Source: a bacterium D16-56
GTDB lineage: Bacteria > Bacillota > Clostridia > Lachnospirales > Lachnospiraceae
Assembly (NCBI GenBank): GCA_003611875.1
Contig: RAYY01000035.1
Location: 1-50,916 of the forward strand
Reading direction: 5' to 3'
Length of the DNA stretch: 50,916 nucleotides
Under the pieces are notes generated by a model, which worked only from the letters and a program-made list of their open reading frames with translations, was not told the DNA's origin and did no database searches. Position numbers and translations under genes: made by a program. Positions 1 through 8,698 of the stretch are shown piece after piece (position 1 is the first letter of the stretch; every line of letters starts with the position of its first letter).

Positions 1-837
1 AAGCCGGAGCTGTTCGGGGAGATTGTCAGGGCGGCGATTTTATTATTAGAGTGTCTGATTATAAAAGCTATGCAAAAGGTAATGGATATAGCGGAAAAAG
101 TTATTGATAAAGCTGTTGATGCCATAAAGGAAATACCAAAAGAAATGGAAAGTCATGCCCATGTAAAAGCTGGTTCGGCGACTCAGCAGGAAAAGAAAAA
201 GATACCATTTTCTGTTAATCTGCGCCAAGAAACGGATATGCAGAATAAAGCAGAACAGTCACAGCAGAAAAATACTGTCGCAGTCAAAAAATCTATAATC
301 GAACAGATAAAAGCAGAACAAAAATCTGTTCCTGCCGAAACAAATAGGTTGGAAACAGAAAGACCGCTGCAACCAAAACCTTCCGTACTCGCAAGTAAAT
401 ATCCCCGTCTGAAAGAGATTGACAGTAAGCTCAAAGAGCAGAATAAAGCAATTTTTGAACGTGAGAAAAAGCGCGATAAGCTGAAAAAGGAATTATCCGA
501 ATGTACGGGTATCTTCAAGGGCGGCAGACGAAAGGAATTGCAGCAGGAGATTGACAGTATCGACAACCAGATTACCAACATGAAAAAGCGGCTTTCATCC
601 ATCGTGAAAGAATATAACTTTGACTCTGTTCAGGCATTCAATAAGGAACTGAATGCGGCAAAGAGTGAGAATCTTGAATATCAGGCAGCTCGCGCGGAGT
701 ATGACAAAATTTACGGAGAAAAAGCGAATGATATCATGAGCATAAAAGAACGGCTTAGACAGAAACAGCACGAGGTAAAAGAAAGGGAAAGCAGACGAGA
801 GCATCAGGCAAGGCAGAAGGATAAAGGGGCGAGGTAA
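1..837 (+). CDS. C-terminal part of a probable mobilization (relaxase-type) protein
   Basis: The reading frame is open from the first base of the window, so the start lies outside it and the ATG at 70 is probably internal. About 278 residues are visible. An amphipathic stretch (IIKAMQKVMDIAEKVIDKA) is followed by a Gln/Lys-rich linker and then a long charged coiled coil from roughly residue 150 to the end, closing with the basic tail QARQKDKGAR. No catalytic motif is visible. Charged coiled-coil tails of this kind are common at the C-terminus of MobA/MobL-type and ICE relaxases, and the neighbourhood is conjugative-element DNA, so a relaxase tail is the best guess. A structural or leader protein of the element remains possible. 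Confidence 0.5.
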   Translation, partial: KPELFGEIVRAAILLLECLIIKAMQKVMDIAEKVIDKAVDAIKEIPKEMESHAHVKAGSATQQEKKKIPFSVNLRQETDMQNKAEQSQQKNTVAVKKSIIEQIKAEQKSVPAETNRLETERPLQPKPSVLASKYPRLKEIDSKLKEQNKAIFEREKKRDKLKKELSECTGIFKGGRRKELQQEIDSIDNQITNMKKRLSSIVKEYNFDSVQAFNKELNAAKSENLEYQAARAEYDKIYGEKANDIMSIKERLRQKQHEVKERESRREHQARQKDKGAR

Positions 838-973
838 TAAAGGCAGACGATGGTAAAGTGAAAAATGTGGTCAGAAAAAAATTAAAGCAATATGTAGAAA
901 AGCGAGGCGTTACAGATGGAAAGGAAATACAGTGAAAGAGATATAAGTCACGGGGGTGGGTGTATAAATTGTC

Positions 974-1012
974 AGCAATAGGAACTGCATTCGTTCGCAG
1001 TTCTTATTGCTT
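974..1012. terminator. Stem-loop at the 3' end of the sensor kinase gene
   Basis: Positions 974-988 (AGCAATAGGAACTGC) pair with 997-1011 (GCAGTTCTTATTGCT) with one mismatch around an 8-nt loop. The stem overlaps the kinase stop codon on the minus strand and also ends the plus-strand region behind the mobilization tail, so it probably works in both directions. The U-tract is weak on both sides. Confidence 0.55.
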
Positions 1013-2299
1013 TAATGTAATAATGGTATGAAAAGTGAGCATATCATCATTATAATACATCTGCAAATTGCCATGATATTTGCTGACCACTTTGCGAATG
1101 CTTTTTAATCCAAATCCATGTCCATTTTTATTTACGGTTATCTGCCTGTCCTTACAGGGAAAAGGATTTTTTCGGCAGGAATTGATAACCGTTATCACAA
1201 TAAATGGTGTTTTTTCACGTTTGCTTGTATTAATCTCAATAAAAGAGTCAGGAATAATGCCTGCTGCCGTTATAGCATTATCCAGCAAATTGCAGAACAG
1301 AGAGGTAAGGTCATTGTCTGCAATAAAATCCGTTGTCCCACTTCGTATGTCAGCATGAAAAGATATATGGCTGTCAGTGCATCGCTGCATATAGCGGCAT
1401 AGGATGGAATTCAGCATTTCATGGTCACATAGTCTGGAAAACTCTTTCAGGTCTGGAGAAAGTACCAATTGACGGATATAGGCGCTTATTTTAGCATACT
1501 CTTTTTTCTCATTCAGTAGGTCAATGGATTGCAGGTGCTTTTTTATGTCATGGATTAAAATACGCTGGTTTTCATTCTGTACATTCAGCATTTTATAATA
1601 TTGGGCTGAATCTGATTCTTTTTGAAGCAATAATTGCATTTCTGTAAATTCCATGTTTTTTTTCTGATGATATTGGTTGATTTCAAACATGAGCAGGTTT
1701 GCTGTCAGCAAAAGAACAGCGCCCATAGTAACCATCCAGTCAAGTGACGATGGGAGCAAAACAGATTCGCCAATGCTTACGAAAGTAAGCATAATAAAGA
1801 TTGAGGTCAGGGGAATAAAAACAAGAAGAAAAACAGACTGATCATGCTGCCCTGCATCCTTCTTTGTTTTTTTCATCAGGTGCATCAGTATATAAGTAAC
1901 TGCAAAAAATATGAGTTTACTAAAGACCGAAAAAAATAAAAGATGATAAAATTCCCTGCTGTTATCAAGAAAGCGAGGGGCAAAGTGCCTGGTAATTCCA
2001 TAAACGACTAATTCACTCATTGCCATAACAGCCGCCAGTATGGAAGAATGGAATAATGCGGTATACCAATTCAGATAACATTGTGTCAGCAGGAAAATGA
2101 AATTCAGCAAAAAATATAAAATGATATTGATCCATATCGATTCGGACAGTGACACGCAAAACAGGATAAAATATAAACCGCATAGCACGGCAAGTTTTCT
2201 CCGTGGTGTGTGTCTGACAGGAAATAAATTGGAGGAGTATTGCCAGAGTATAATTGCTTCTACAAGAAAACTGAAAAAATAACAGATTGTATTTATCAT
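1004..2299 (-). CDS. AgrC-like GHKL sensor histidine kinase
   Basis: Membrane sensor kinase of the GHKL/HPK10 class, partner of the LytTR response regulator encoded 5 bp upstream. The first ~210 residues hold about six hydrophobic segments and no large extracellular domain, as in peptide-sensing AgrC/VirS kinases. The phospho-acceptor lies in HDIKKHLQSI near residue 250. The ATPase domain shows the N box NLLDNAITAAG (~338) and G box NGHGFGLKS (~396). The ATG at 2299 has a GAGGT site inside the end of the regulator gene, implying one transcript. No AgrD-like peptide or AgrB-like peptidase gene was found nearby, so the ligand is unknown. By context it may be a substrate of the divergent exporter at 3334-6775. 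Confidence 0.88.
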   Translation of the reverse strand: MINTICYFFSFLVEAIILWQYSSNLFPVRHTPRRKLAVLCGLYFILFCVSLSESIWINIILYFLLNFIFLLTQCYLNWYTALFHSSILAAVMAMSELVVYGITRHFAPRFLDNSREFYHLLFFSVFSKLIFFAVTYILMHLMKKTKKDAGQHDQSVFLLVFIPLTSIFIMLTFVSIGESVLLPSSLDWMVTMGAVLLLTANLLMFEINQYHQKKNMEFTEMQLLLQKESDSAQYYKMLNVQNENQRILIHDIKKHLQSIDLLNEKKEYAKISAYIRQLVLSPDLKEFSRLCDHEMLNSILCRYMQRCTDSHISFHADIRSGTTDFIADNDLTSLFCNLLDNAITAAGIIPDSFIEINTSKREKTPFIVITVINSCRKNPFPCKDRQITVNKNGHGFGLKSIRKVVSKYHGNLQMYYNDDMLTFHTIITLKQ

Positions 2300-2304
2300 T
2301 TGCT

Positions 2305-3009
2305 TTACCTCGTACTTTCCAAATAAAGGAGATAGGCTTCCTTAAATGCGCTGTACTTTCTTTTTGTCAGATAAGCAGACTGATTATCTGACATATGGAC
2401 AAGATTACGGTCAAAATCCGTGACATGTTCAAGATTGATAATGAAACTGCGGTGTGTCTGGAAGAAACGGTTTTTAGGGAGAAGTTCCTGCCAGTACTGT
2501 ATATTGTGAATGGATTCAAAATCACACAAAGTAGTATGTACCGTTACTTTTCTGCCCTGTGCTTCCACTGCTATGACGGAAGATGCAGGCAGTGTATGTA
2601 CACCTTGTTTTGTTTCAACCGGGATTTTTACTGTCATAGTGTTATACAGGTCAACCGCATCTTTCATATTGCGGAAAAACCGTTGTTTAGCCAAAGGCTT
2701 TGAAAGATATCGGAATACATGGAACCGCATTGCATCATCAAGATATTCAGAATAAGAGGTCACAATAAAAATAATAATCTTATCATTCTTCTTTTTTAAT
2801 TCCTTTCCCACATAGATACCATTCATTCCGGGCATTTCTATATCAAGAAATAGAATGTCTTTTTCACCTTTATCTGCCAGCAGGGATTCCCCATCAGAAA
2901 AACAGACCAGTTCGGGGCATTTCACGCTTATGTTTTCAAAAAAATCTCTGATATATTTTTGAAGCTGTTCAATTATCAGCGCATCATCGTCACAGATGAG
3001 TATTCGCAT
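2305..3009 (-). CDS. AgrA-like LytTR response regulator
   Basis: Response regulator of 234 residues. The receiver domain has the acidic pocket DDD at 7-9 and phospho-acceptor Asp56 in DILFLDIEMPG. A LytTR DNA-binding domain spans about 137-234, with the typical FFQTHRSFIIN segment. I place the start at 3009 (MRILICDDD), because AGAGG sits just upstream. The frame extends to 3063, but that extension has no site and would cover the promoter -10. The gene is first in an operon with the kinase. Its promoter (TTGTAT, 17 nt, TATAAT at 3055-3060) has one arm of the 19-bp inverted repeat upstream of its -35, so autoregulation is likely. Confidence 0.88.
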   Translation of the reverse strand: MRILICDDDALIIEQLQKYIRDFFENISVKCPELVCFSDGESLLADKGEKDILFLDIEMPGMNGIYVGKELKKKNDKIIIFIVTSYSEYLDDAMRFHVFRYLSKPLAKQRFFRNMKDAVDLYNTMTVKIPVETKQGVHTLPASSVIAVEAQGRKVTVHTTLCDFESIHNIQYWQELLPKNRFFQTHRSFIINLEHVTDFDRNLVHMSDNQSAYLTKRKYSAFKEAYLLYLESTR

Positions 3010-3054
3010 TTTTATACCTCTTTTCATGTAATTTACTACATAGTTACCCTCTGT

Positions 3055-3222
3055 ATTATACAATAAAGATCAGGAAAATACAAAGAAACTGCATGAAAAG
3101 ACATTTTTTGGTGGATTTTGGGATGAAACAAAGGAAACGAATATTTGTAAAATGACCAAAAAAGGGAAAAAAATGTCGTTTCATGCAAGAAAGGTTGAAA
3201 TTAGGGCAAATAGAGGTATAAT
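3055..3222. promoter_or_regulatory. Symmetric divergent promoter with paired 19-bp operator arms
   Basis: Minus-strand promoter: -10 TATAAT at 3055-3060 and -35 TTGTAT at 3078-3083. Plus-strand promoter: -35 TTGAAA at 3195-3200 and -10 TATAAT at 3217-3222, with a 16-nt spacer. The arm GCATGAAAAGACATTTTTT at 3091-3109 is repeated inverted at 3168-3186 with one mismatch. Each arm ends 7-8 nt upstream of its own -35. Such placement fits activator binding; the LytTR regulator next door is the obvious candidate. Confidence 0.75.
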
Positions 3223-3333
3223 GGAAATTATCATTGAAAGGCACCGAGAAGCTGAACACTTGATTTTTACAGGGGTGAGGCGATTGGGGGTATTGATCTT
3301 GACACTACCAATCTGATGGAAAAAGGAGATATT

Positions 3334-4497
3334 ATGAAAAAGAGCGTTTCAAAAAAGATGTTTGCGTTGTCTGTGCTTATGTCTGCCGGTATGCTGTTAG
3401 CTGGCTGTTCTGGTACGGCAGCAGAACCATCGGAGAGCACACCGGCGGGAAGTAGCACGGAGGCGATGCAGGGGAGTGTAGGAGTGGCAGAATCCGGTAC
3501 AAACCATATCAGCGAAAAGGTGTCCGATATGTTGGTCATTGATGCGGATGTCATTTTGCCGAAAGAGCAGGTATATAGCGTGTATGCGTTGACAAAGCAG
3601 ACGTTTCCGAGAGAAGATTTAGATGTTTTTTTCGGAACGTCGGAAGCAGCCGTAACGGATCACCCGGAATGGGTGGGGGCATATTCTGCAGAAACGGAAG
3701 AGGGCGGATACTTTAGTACGAATCCCTATGGTAATTTTACATATGCGAAGGATGAGGAAAGGGACGACTACATCGTATATTTGGTGGAATCCGCATATTA
3801 TAATGCTGGCAGTTGTTCTTTCCAGAAGGAAGAAATACAAGATTTATCCTTTCTGGACGCAGAAAAAGCCGTTCAGATGGGGAAAGAAAAAATTAAGGAG
3901 CTGACCGGACAGTATTCGGAGGTTCTTGTTGCTTATTCTCTGAATAAGGAAATACTAACAGAGTTGGAGGAGAAGTATAGGCAGACTCAGAAATATCAGG
4001 AAGATGCACAGACAAGGAAAGAAACTACAGTTGATGACTGGTCAGACGCAGATGAGATATATTATATGGAATATGAACTGACAAAGGATGGTCTGCCGAT
4101 TTACAGCGGCATCAATGAGCCGGGTATATCCATGGCAGTGGAAACCTTTTGGACGGCTGAAACCCGAATTACTATGATGCTTGATAAGGATGGGATTCGC
4201 TATATAGCCAGCAAGGGTGGAAGCTTTGACGCCAGCCCGGAAGCAGAGGCGCAGACGATTATCTCAGCGGAGGCGGCACTGGAAGCGGTAAAGGAAATTT
4301 ATATGAATACCATATTGAGCTCGCAGGTTACAATCTCCCGGATATGGCTGGAATATGTCGTTGTACCGGACCGGGAAGAGAAGGAACAGTATAAGCTGGT
4401 GCCTTATTGGTGTGTGCAGATAGATTCGCCTTCGGGAAACAGCAGTGCGGAACGGATCAATGCGATAACGGGTGGTAATCTATCCTATGGAGAATAA
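3334..4497 (+). CDS. Lipoprotein heading an ABC exporter operon
   Basis: Predicted lipoprotein of 387 residues. It has a basic N-terminus, a hydrophobic core, and the lipobox LAGC at about residues 23-26, followed by a Ser/Thr/Glu-rich linker. The mature part is acidic, without a domain I recognise. ATG 3334 follows AAGGAG with 5-nt spacing; the in-frame ATG at 3316 lacks a site. It is the first gene after the divergent promoter and overlaps the downstream permease gene. Position suggests an extracytoplasmic partner of the exporter, comparable in logic to LanI immunity lipoproteins, but I see no sequence evidence for that family. Confidence 0.75.
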   Translation: MKKSVSKKMFALSVLMSAGMLLAGCSGTAAEPSESTPAGSSTEAMQGSVGVAESGTNHISEKVSDMLVIDADVILPKEQVYSVYALTKQTFPREDLDVFFGTSEAAVTDHPEWVGAYSAETEEGGYFSTNPYGNFTYAKDEERDDYIVYLVESAYYNAGSCSFQKEEIQDLSFLDAEKAVQMGKEKIKELTGQYSEVLVAYSLNKEILTELEEKYRQTQKYQEDAQTRKETTVDDWSDADEIYYMEYELTKDGLPIYSGINEPGISMAVETFWTAETRITMMLDKDGIRYIASKGGSFDASPEAEAQTIISAEAALEAVKEIYMNTILSSQVTISRIWLEYVVVPDREEKEQYKLVPYWCVQIDSPSGNSSAERINAITGGNLSYGE

Positions 4498-5296
4498 AAG
4501 GGCATTGCCCCGTCTGTTTGGTGCTGAATTTAAAAGGAGTCTGACGGTGAGATTTCTCCTTGTACCGGTCGGCGTGGTGTTGTGCATCTGTCTGGATACC
4601 TGGAACCAGATACCATTTATGTGGACATCTCCTGAGACTATGGATGTATACTATTATTGGTGTAATTCTTTTATATTTGGAGGCTTTTATGGTATCTATG
4701 TGGTTCCGATGCTGGCGGCGCTTCCCTATGCGGTAAGTTTTTGCGAGGAATACAATACGAATATGCTGAGGGTGCTGCTTATGAAAGCAGGAAAGAAGAA
4801 ATACTGCATGTCCAAGGTGCTTACGACATTCCTATCGGGAGCTCTTTCGGTATCGGCAGGTGGGATTACTTTTATTCTCCTGGCAAATTCTTTTGTTCAG
4901 TTGTTTAATCGAGCCAGATTGCCGGAGACAGAAGCCTTTCCTTATTATGAATTTTTGCTGCAAGGTAACGCTGCCTGCTATTTTACAGCGGTTATCTTCC
5001 TTTTGTTTTTGACCGGAGGGTTATGGGCAACGGCAGCTTTGCTGGTATCGTCATATTTCCCGAATATCTATGTGACGGCGGCGTCTCCCTTGATTCTATC
5101 CTTTTTGACAGGTCGGGCTTATTTGGTTTTGAAAATTCCTGTCAGACTTCGGTTGGATTTATGGCTGCAGGGTAGAAGTTCCGTTGGTACAGATCAGCTC
5201 ACCATTTTGTGTTCTGCGTTGGTGGTGCTGGGACTGACTGTGGGATTTGGTATTCTGTTTTACCGTAAGCTGAAAAGGAGGGTGGAGCATGAGTAA
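4487..5296 (+). CDS. ABC-2-type permease subunit 1
   Basis: Integral membrane protein of about 269 residues with six or so hydrophobic segments, e.g. VRFLLVPVGVVLCICL near the start and AVIFLLFLTGGLW in the middle. The layout matches ABC-2/LanE-LanG-type permeases. The start is uncertain: ATG 4487, or GTG 4472 upstream. Both lie inside the end of the lipoprotein gene, so translation is probably coupled. It overlaps the next permease gene by 8 bp. With the second permease and the ATPase it should form an exporter or self-protection pump; the substrate is not evident. Confidence 0.75.
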   Translation: MENKRALPRLFGAEFKRSLTVRFLLVPVGVVLCICLDTWNQIPFMWTSPETMDVYYYWCNSFIFGGFYGIYVVPMLAALPYAVSFCEEYNTNMLRVLLMKAGKKKYCMSKVLTTFLSGALSVSAGGITFILLANSFVQLFNRARLPETEAFPYYEFLLQGNAACYFTAVIFLLFLTGGLWATAALLVSSYFPNIYVTAASPLILSFLTGRAYLVLKIPVRLRLDLWLQGRSSVGTDQLTILCSALVVLGLTVGFGILFYRKLKRRVEHE

Positions 5297-6134
5297 GGGA
5301 CTTCGGGTTTTCTGTTTTCAGCTAAAGCAGGAATTGGTGCAAGTCAGGGTGATGATCCTGTTCATGATTCTTGCTGTATTTATCTACTCCTATCTGGAGC
5401 CGGTGGCCAATCTGGCACAGGCGGTTGGTGAGAAAGTGAGTCCGTGGGCTTTTCCACATCTGATGAATGATTACATCTGTCAGATGGTTTTTATGGTGAG
5501 TGCAGTCTTCCTGTTTAGCACAGCACCCTTTGAGGGGAAGGCTCATTACTATATCGTTCAGCGTTCCGGGAGCTTTTCCTGGCAGTTGGGTAATGTACTG
5601 TATATTCTGGCATCTTCGTTTTTGTTTGTGGGGTTTATATGGGTATTGAGTGTTATCAGCCTGCTTTCACGAACCAGGTTTAGCGGCGATTGGGGAATCA
5701 TCTGGGGGACATTGGCAAGGACAAACGCAGGGAATCCGTATGATGTCCCGTTTACGGTGTTTGCTTATATTGTCGGTGTATTTTCGCCGATGGAGGCGAC
5801 TGCAATCAGCTTCCTGCTTGAGTGGGCGTGTGTCTCTTGGATGGGGTTGGTGGTCTATTTGTTCAACTATATCACAAAAAAGATGACAGGGATATTGGTG
5901 GCATCATTCTTTGTATTTTTGGATGTGATGATCTACAATTTATGGACACCCAAGGCATATCTTTTCTCACCGGTGACGTTGGCACAATTGAAGGTGATGT
6001 CAGGGAACAACTTATCCTATGGCGTATCTTTGAAATATGCGGTGGTGTTCTTTGCGGTGACAATCACGTTTTTTATTGTAATATGCTTGGGACAGGGAAC
6101 AAAAAAAGTAAAGAAATGGGGACTGAAAAAATGA
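5289..6134 (+). CDS. ABC-2-type permease subunit 2
   Basis: Integral membrane protein of 281 residues with about six transmembrane segments (for example VMILFMILAVFIYSYL at 20-35 and YAVVFFAVTITFFIVIC near the C-terminus). ATG 5289 is preceded by AGGAGGGTGG inside the end of permease 1. The stop overlaps the ATPase start (ATGA). It is different in sequence from permease 1, as in LanE/LanG pairs. Third gene of the LytTR-linked operon. Confidence 0.75.
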   Translation: MSKGLRVFCFQLKQELVQVRVMILFMILAVFIYSYLEPVANLAQAVGEKVSPWAFPHLMNDYICQMVFMVSAVFLFSTAPFEGKAHYYIVQRSGSFSWQLGNVLYILASSFLFVGFIWVLSVISLLSRTRFSGDWGIIWGTLARTNAGNPYDVPFTVFAYIVGVFSPMEATAISFLLEWACVSWMGLVVYLFNYITKKMTGILVASFFVFLDVMIYNLWTPKAYLFSPVTLAQLKVMSGNNLSYGVSLKYAVVFFAVTITFFIVICLGQGTKKVKKWGLKK

Positions 6135-6775
6135 ATGATAGAAGGATTCTTTTTAAAAATGTCTCTAAGACAATAGACGATCAGATGATATTGAAGGATA
6201 TCAATCTGGAGATACCTAAGCAGGGGATTTATGGAATTGTGGGCAGGAACGGTTCAGGAAAGACGGTGCTGATCAAGTGTCTGTGCGGGTTTATGCCTGT
6301 CACGGAGGGCGAAATATGGGTAGGAGAAAAACAGGTCGGGCGTGATGTGGAATTTATTGAGGATACCGGCTTCATCATCGAGACACCGGGATTTTTGCCC
6401 AGAGAATCCGGATTTCGCAATTTGCGATATCTTGCCTCCATCCGGAATGTGGTCGGAAAGGAGCGCATCAGGGAGTGTATCACCATGGTTGGTCTTAATC
6501 CTGATGATAAGAAATGGGTAGGGAAATACTCATTGGGTATGCGCCAGCGGCTGGGTATCGCACAGGCTATCATGGAGAATCCTAGTCTGATTATCCTTGA
6601 CGAACCCATGAATGGGCTGGATAATCATGGCGTGGAGGAGATACGAAAGCTCCTGCTTGGACTGAAGGAGGAGGGAAAGCTGATTCTTATCATCAGTCAT
6701 AACCGTGAGGACATCAACCTGCTCTGTGACAGGGTGTATGAGATGGATATGGGAGTGCTGACACAAGTAAGGTAA
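6131..6775 (+). CDS. ABC transporter ATP-binding subunit
   Basis: Cytoplasmic ATPase of 214 residues that powers the two preceding permeases. Walker A GRNGSGKT at 38-45, signature SLGMRQR, Walker B LIILDEP and the switch histidine in IISHN are all present. It is of the short BcrA/LanF class but lacks the usual C-terminal extension. I start it at ATG 6131 (MNDRRILF), overlapping the permease stop. The frame is open much further upstream (from 5822), but that part is a shadow of the permease gene. It closes the operon; no clear terminator follows. Confidence 0.9.
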   Translation: MNDRRILFKNVSKTIDDQMILKDINLEIPKQGIYGIVGRNGSGKTVLIKCLCGFMPVTEGEIWVGEKQVGRDVEFIEDTGFIIETPGFLPRESGFRNLRYLASIRNVVGKERIRECITMVGLNPDDKKWVGKYSLGMRQRLGIAQAIMENPSLIILDEPMNGLDNHGVEEIRKLLLGLKEEGKLILIISHNREDINLLCDRVYEMDMGVLTQVR

Positions 6776-7041
6776 AAATAGCAGAATACAGCGATTGTTT
6801 TTTATATGTGGGAAGGTGTGTCGTAGTGAAGTGAAAACTGTGCTGCGATACCCTTTCTTTTTTATGCGCATGTCGATGCAAATGCAAAAAACCATATATG
6901 AAAGTTTTTGACATGGAAGTATGTCACTAAAGTAGCTCATTGGCGGCGCGCGAGTAGCGTAGATAAATCTTCCCTGCTTAATTTGTGAAATTTGGCTGAG
7001 TTGTTGCTTGTTTTTGAAAAAAAGTTTACAAACACACTTGA
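6776..7041 (+). other. Non-coding stretch between exporter operon and ICE fragment
   Basis: No convincing gene is seen in these 266 bases. They contain an AT-rich segment, a GC-rich GGCGGCGCGCGAG island near 6942 and a TTGACA-like hexamer at 7038-7043 without a good -10. It probably holds the junction between the exporter cargo and the decayed conjugative element. Confidence 0.4.
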
Positions 7042-7125
7042 CAATACTTCTCTGAGATTACCGGAGGGAAGGGCGTCACCTTTGCAACCGGGACTCCCGT
7101 GTCGAACAGCATGGTGGAATTATAT
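7042..7125 (+). pseudogene. Fragment of ICE SNF2-like helicase/methylase gene
   Basis: The frame ending at 7125 encodes GKGVTFATGTPVSNSMVEL, which carries the conserved ATGTPVSNS segment (superfamily II helicase motif III region) of the very large SNF2 helicase/N6-methylase proteins in Tn1549-like elements. An in-frame TGA at 7039-7041 closes the frame upstream, and the group II intron begins immediately after codon TAT at 7123-7125. Only about 28 codons of the gene are left here. Assignment is by motif recognition from a short stretch. Confidence 0.6.
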
Positions 7126-8632
7126 GTGCGCCCGTAAGGGCATATATCAAATGCCGCCTTGAGCAAGCGGCGGGAAGAAAAATATCGAAGAAAGGCAGGT
7201 GAAAAAAATACCCCGTCATCCCACGACTTATCCGGAAGGGGAAACCCGATGGGGAGTGCAGCATGTCGTTGCCGCAGAAAGCGGCGGATAAAGGTCAGTC
7301 AATAAGTTTCTGAAACCTGGCCGATATGGGGATGAAAATCTGCGTATGAGGACGAAAGCTAAACTGCTTGATTGACAGCCGTAAAAACGGAAGCGGGAAA
7401 GCCGCTCACATGGCGAAGGGAAGCAGTCTGTTTCTTCAATACAAAAATGAAAGGATGGTGTGTGAGACACTATGAGAAAGCCAACTGATGTATTGAATAG
7501 TTTAAGCGATAAATCGAAAAATCCCATGTACAAGTATGAAAGGCTATACCGCAACTTGTACAACCCGGAGTTTTATCTGCTCGCCTATAAAAATATCTAC
7601 ACAAATGACGGCAGCATGACACCGGGCGTGGACGGCGTAACCACCGATGGTATGAGCCTGGAACGCATTGACAAAATCATTGCGTCCCTGAAAGACCACT
7701 CGTACCGCCCAAACCCTGCCCGCCGCACCTATATCGCCAAAAAGAACAACCCGGCGAAAAAGCGGCCGCTTGGCATTCCATCCGGGGATGACAAGCTTGT
7801 GCAGGAAGTAGTCCGAATGATTTTGGAAAGCATCTATGAACCGACCTTTTCCAATGTATCTCATGGATTCCGCCCTGGAAAAAGCTGCCACACCGCGCTG
7901 GTCAAAATTCAGAACACGTTCACTGGCGCAAAGTGGTTTGTGGAGGGCGATATCCAAGCGTGTTTCGACAGCTTTGACCACCATGTACTGATTGAAATTC
8001 TCCGCAGGCGAATCAAGGACGAAGCCTTTATCGGCCTGATGTGGAAATTTTTGAAAGCCGGATATATGGAACAGTGGAAATACCACAAAACCTACACCGG
8101 CACTCCACAGGGGTCTGGCATCAGTCCCATCCTCGCCAATATCTATCTGAACGAGTTGGATAAGTATATGGAGGAATATAAGCAGGAATTCAGCAGACCA
8201 GCACGGACTGTGAACCCAGCCCATCGTAATATGGCAAGCAGAATCTTCCGATATAAGGCCAAAAACGATAAGGTCTGGAATACGCTGGGTGCAGAGGAAC
8301 AGAAAAAACGTGCGCGGATACTCCGGCAAATGCGGGCAGAACAGAGAAATCTCCCAACGCATCCGCTTAGGGAAACCAGCTATAAGTCCCTGCAATATGT
8401 CCGCTATGCCGATGACTTCCTGGTTGGAGTTGTTGGCAGCCGTGAGGATGCGGAGCGGCTCAAACAAGACCTGGCAGTATTCCTCAAGGGAAAGCTGGGA
8501 CTTACGCTGTCGGCAGAAAAGACCAAAATCACTAATACAGCCCAGTGCGCAAGATTCCTGAACTATGACATCTATGTTTCCAGAAGCCAGGACATCAAGC
8601 GGTTAAAAAACGGAAAACGGCAGCGGGTGTAC
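7126..8632 (+). mobile_element. Group II intron, 3'-truncated
   Basis: The element starts with GTGCG at 7126, the canonical 5' end of group II introns, exactly at a codon boundary of the helicase fragment. Bases 7126-7471 form the structured RNA part before the intron-encoded protein, with several short stems such as GCCGC/GCGGC. The reverse transcriptase ORF follows. The maturase domain, endonuclease and RNA domains V and VI are missing: the sequence switches at about 8632 to the tail of another ICE gene. The intron therefore cannot self-splice or retrohome on its own. Confidence 0.8.
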
Positions 8633-8635
8633 TAG
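7472..8635 (+). CDS. ltrA: Group II intron reverse transcriptase, C-terminally truncated
   Basis: Intron-encoded protein of 387 residues; LtrA-type proteins are usually 420-620. The order of RT blocks is normal: TPGVDGVT, RPLGIPS, HGFRPGKSCH, EGDIQACFDSFDH (first catalytic Asp), GTPQGSGISPILANIYL, and the active-site RYADDFLV near residue 312. The thumb begins (LTLSAEKTKI) but the frame ends at GKRQRVY with a TAG at 8633-8635. The maturase (X) and endonuclease regions are absent, so splicing activity should be lost. After the TAG the same frame stays open into the downstream ICE protein. Confidence 0.88.
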   Translation: MRKPTDVLNSLSDKSKNPMYKYERLYRNLYNPEFYLLAYKNIYTNDGSMTPGVDGVTTDGMSLERIDKIIASLKDHSYRPNPARRTYIAKKNNPAKKRPLGIPSGDDKLVQEVVRMILESIYEPTFSNVSHGFRPGKSCHTALVKIQNTFTGAKWFVEGDIQACFDSFDHHVLIEILRRRIKDEAFIGLMWKFLKAGYMEQWKYHKTYTGTPQGSGISPILANIYLNELDKYMEEYKQEFSRPARTVNPAHRNMASRIFRYKAKNDKVWNTLGAEEQKKRARILRQMRAEQRNLPTHPLRETSYKSLQYVRYADDFLVGVVGSREDAERLKQDLAVFLKGKLGLTLSAEKTKITNTAQCARFLNYDIYVSRSQDIKRLKNGKRQRVY

Positions 8636-8698
8636 ACTGTTTCTGACGGCTATGATTATACAATTTACGGTAAGGATTTCCGGGAGATTGACGGAGGC

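Noticed and set aside
916-981. A 21-codon frame (MERKYSERDISHGGGCINCQQ) beside the AgrC-like kinase, considered as an AgrD-type signal peptide
   Set aside because: No ribosome binding site, no amphipathic leader or acidic tail, and it lies downstream of the kinase with no AgrB-type peptidase.
5822-6130. N-terminal extension of the exporter ATPase
   Set aside because: It overlaps the permease gene in another frame; the ATPase fold begins at 6131 (MNDRRILF).
6776-7041. Possible attachment site at the exporter/ICE junction
   Set aside because: No direct repeat matching the 33.8-kb end and no integrase nearby; evidence is insufficient.
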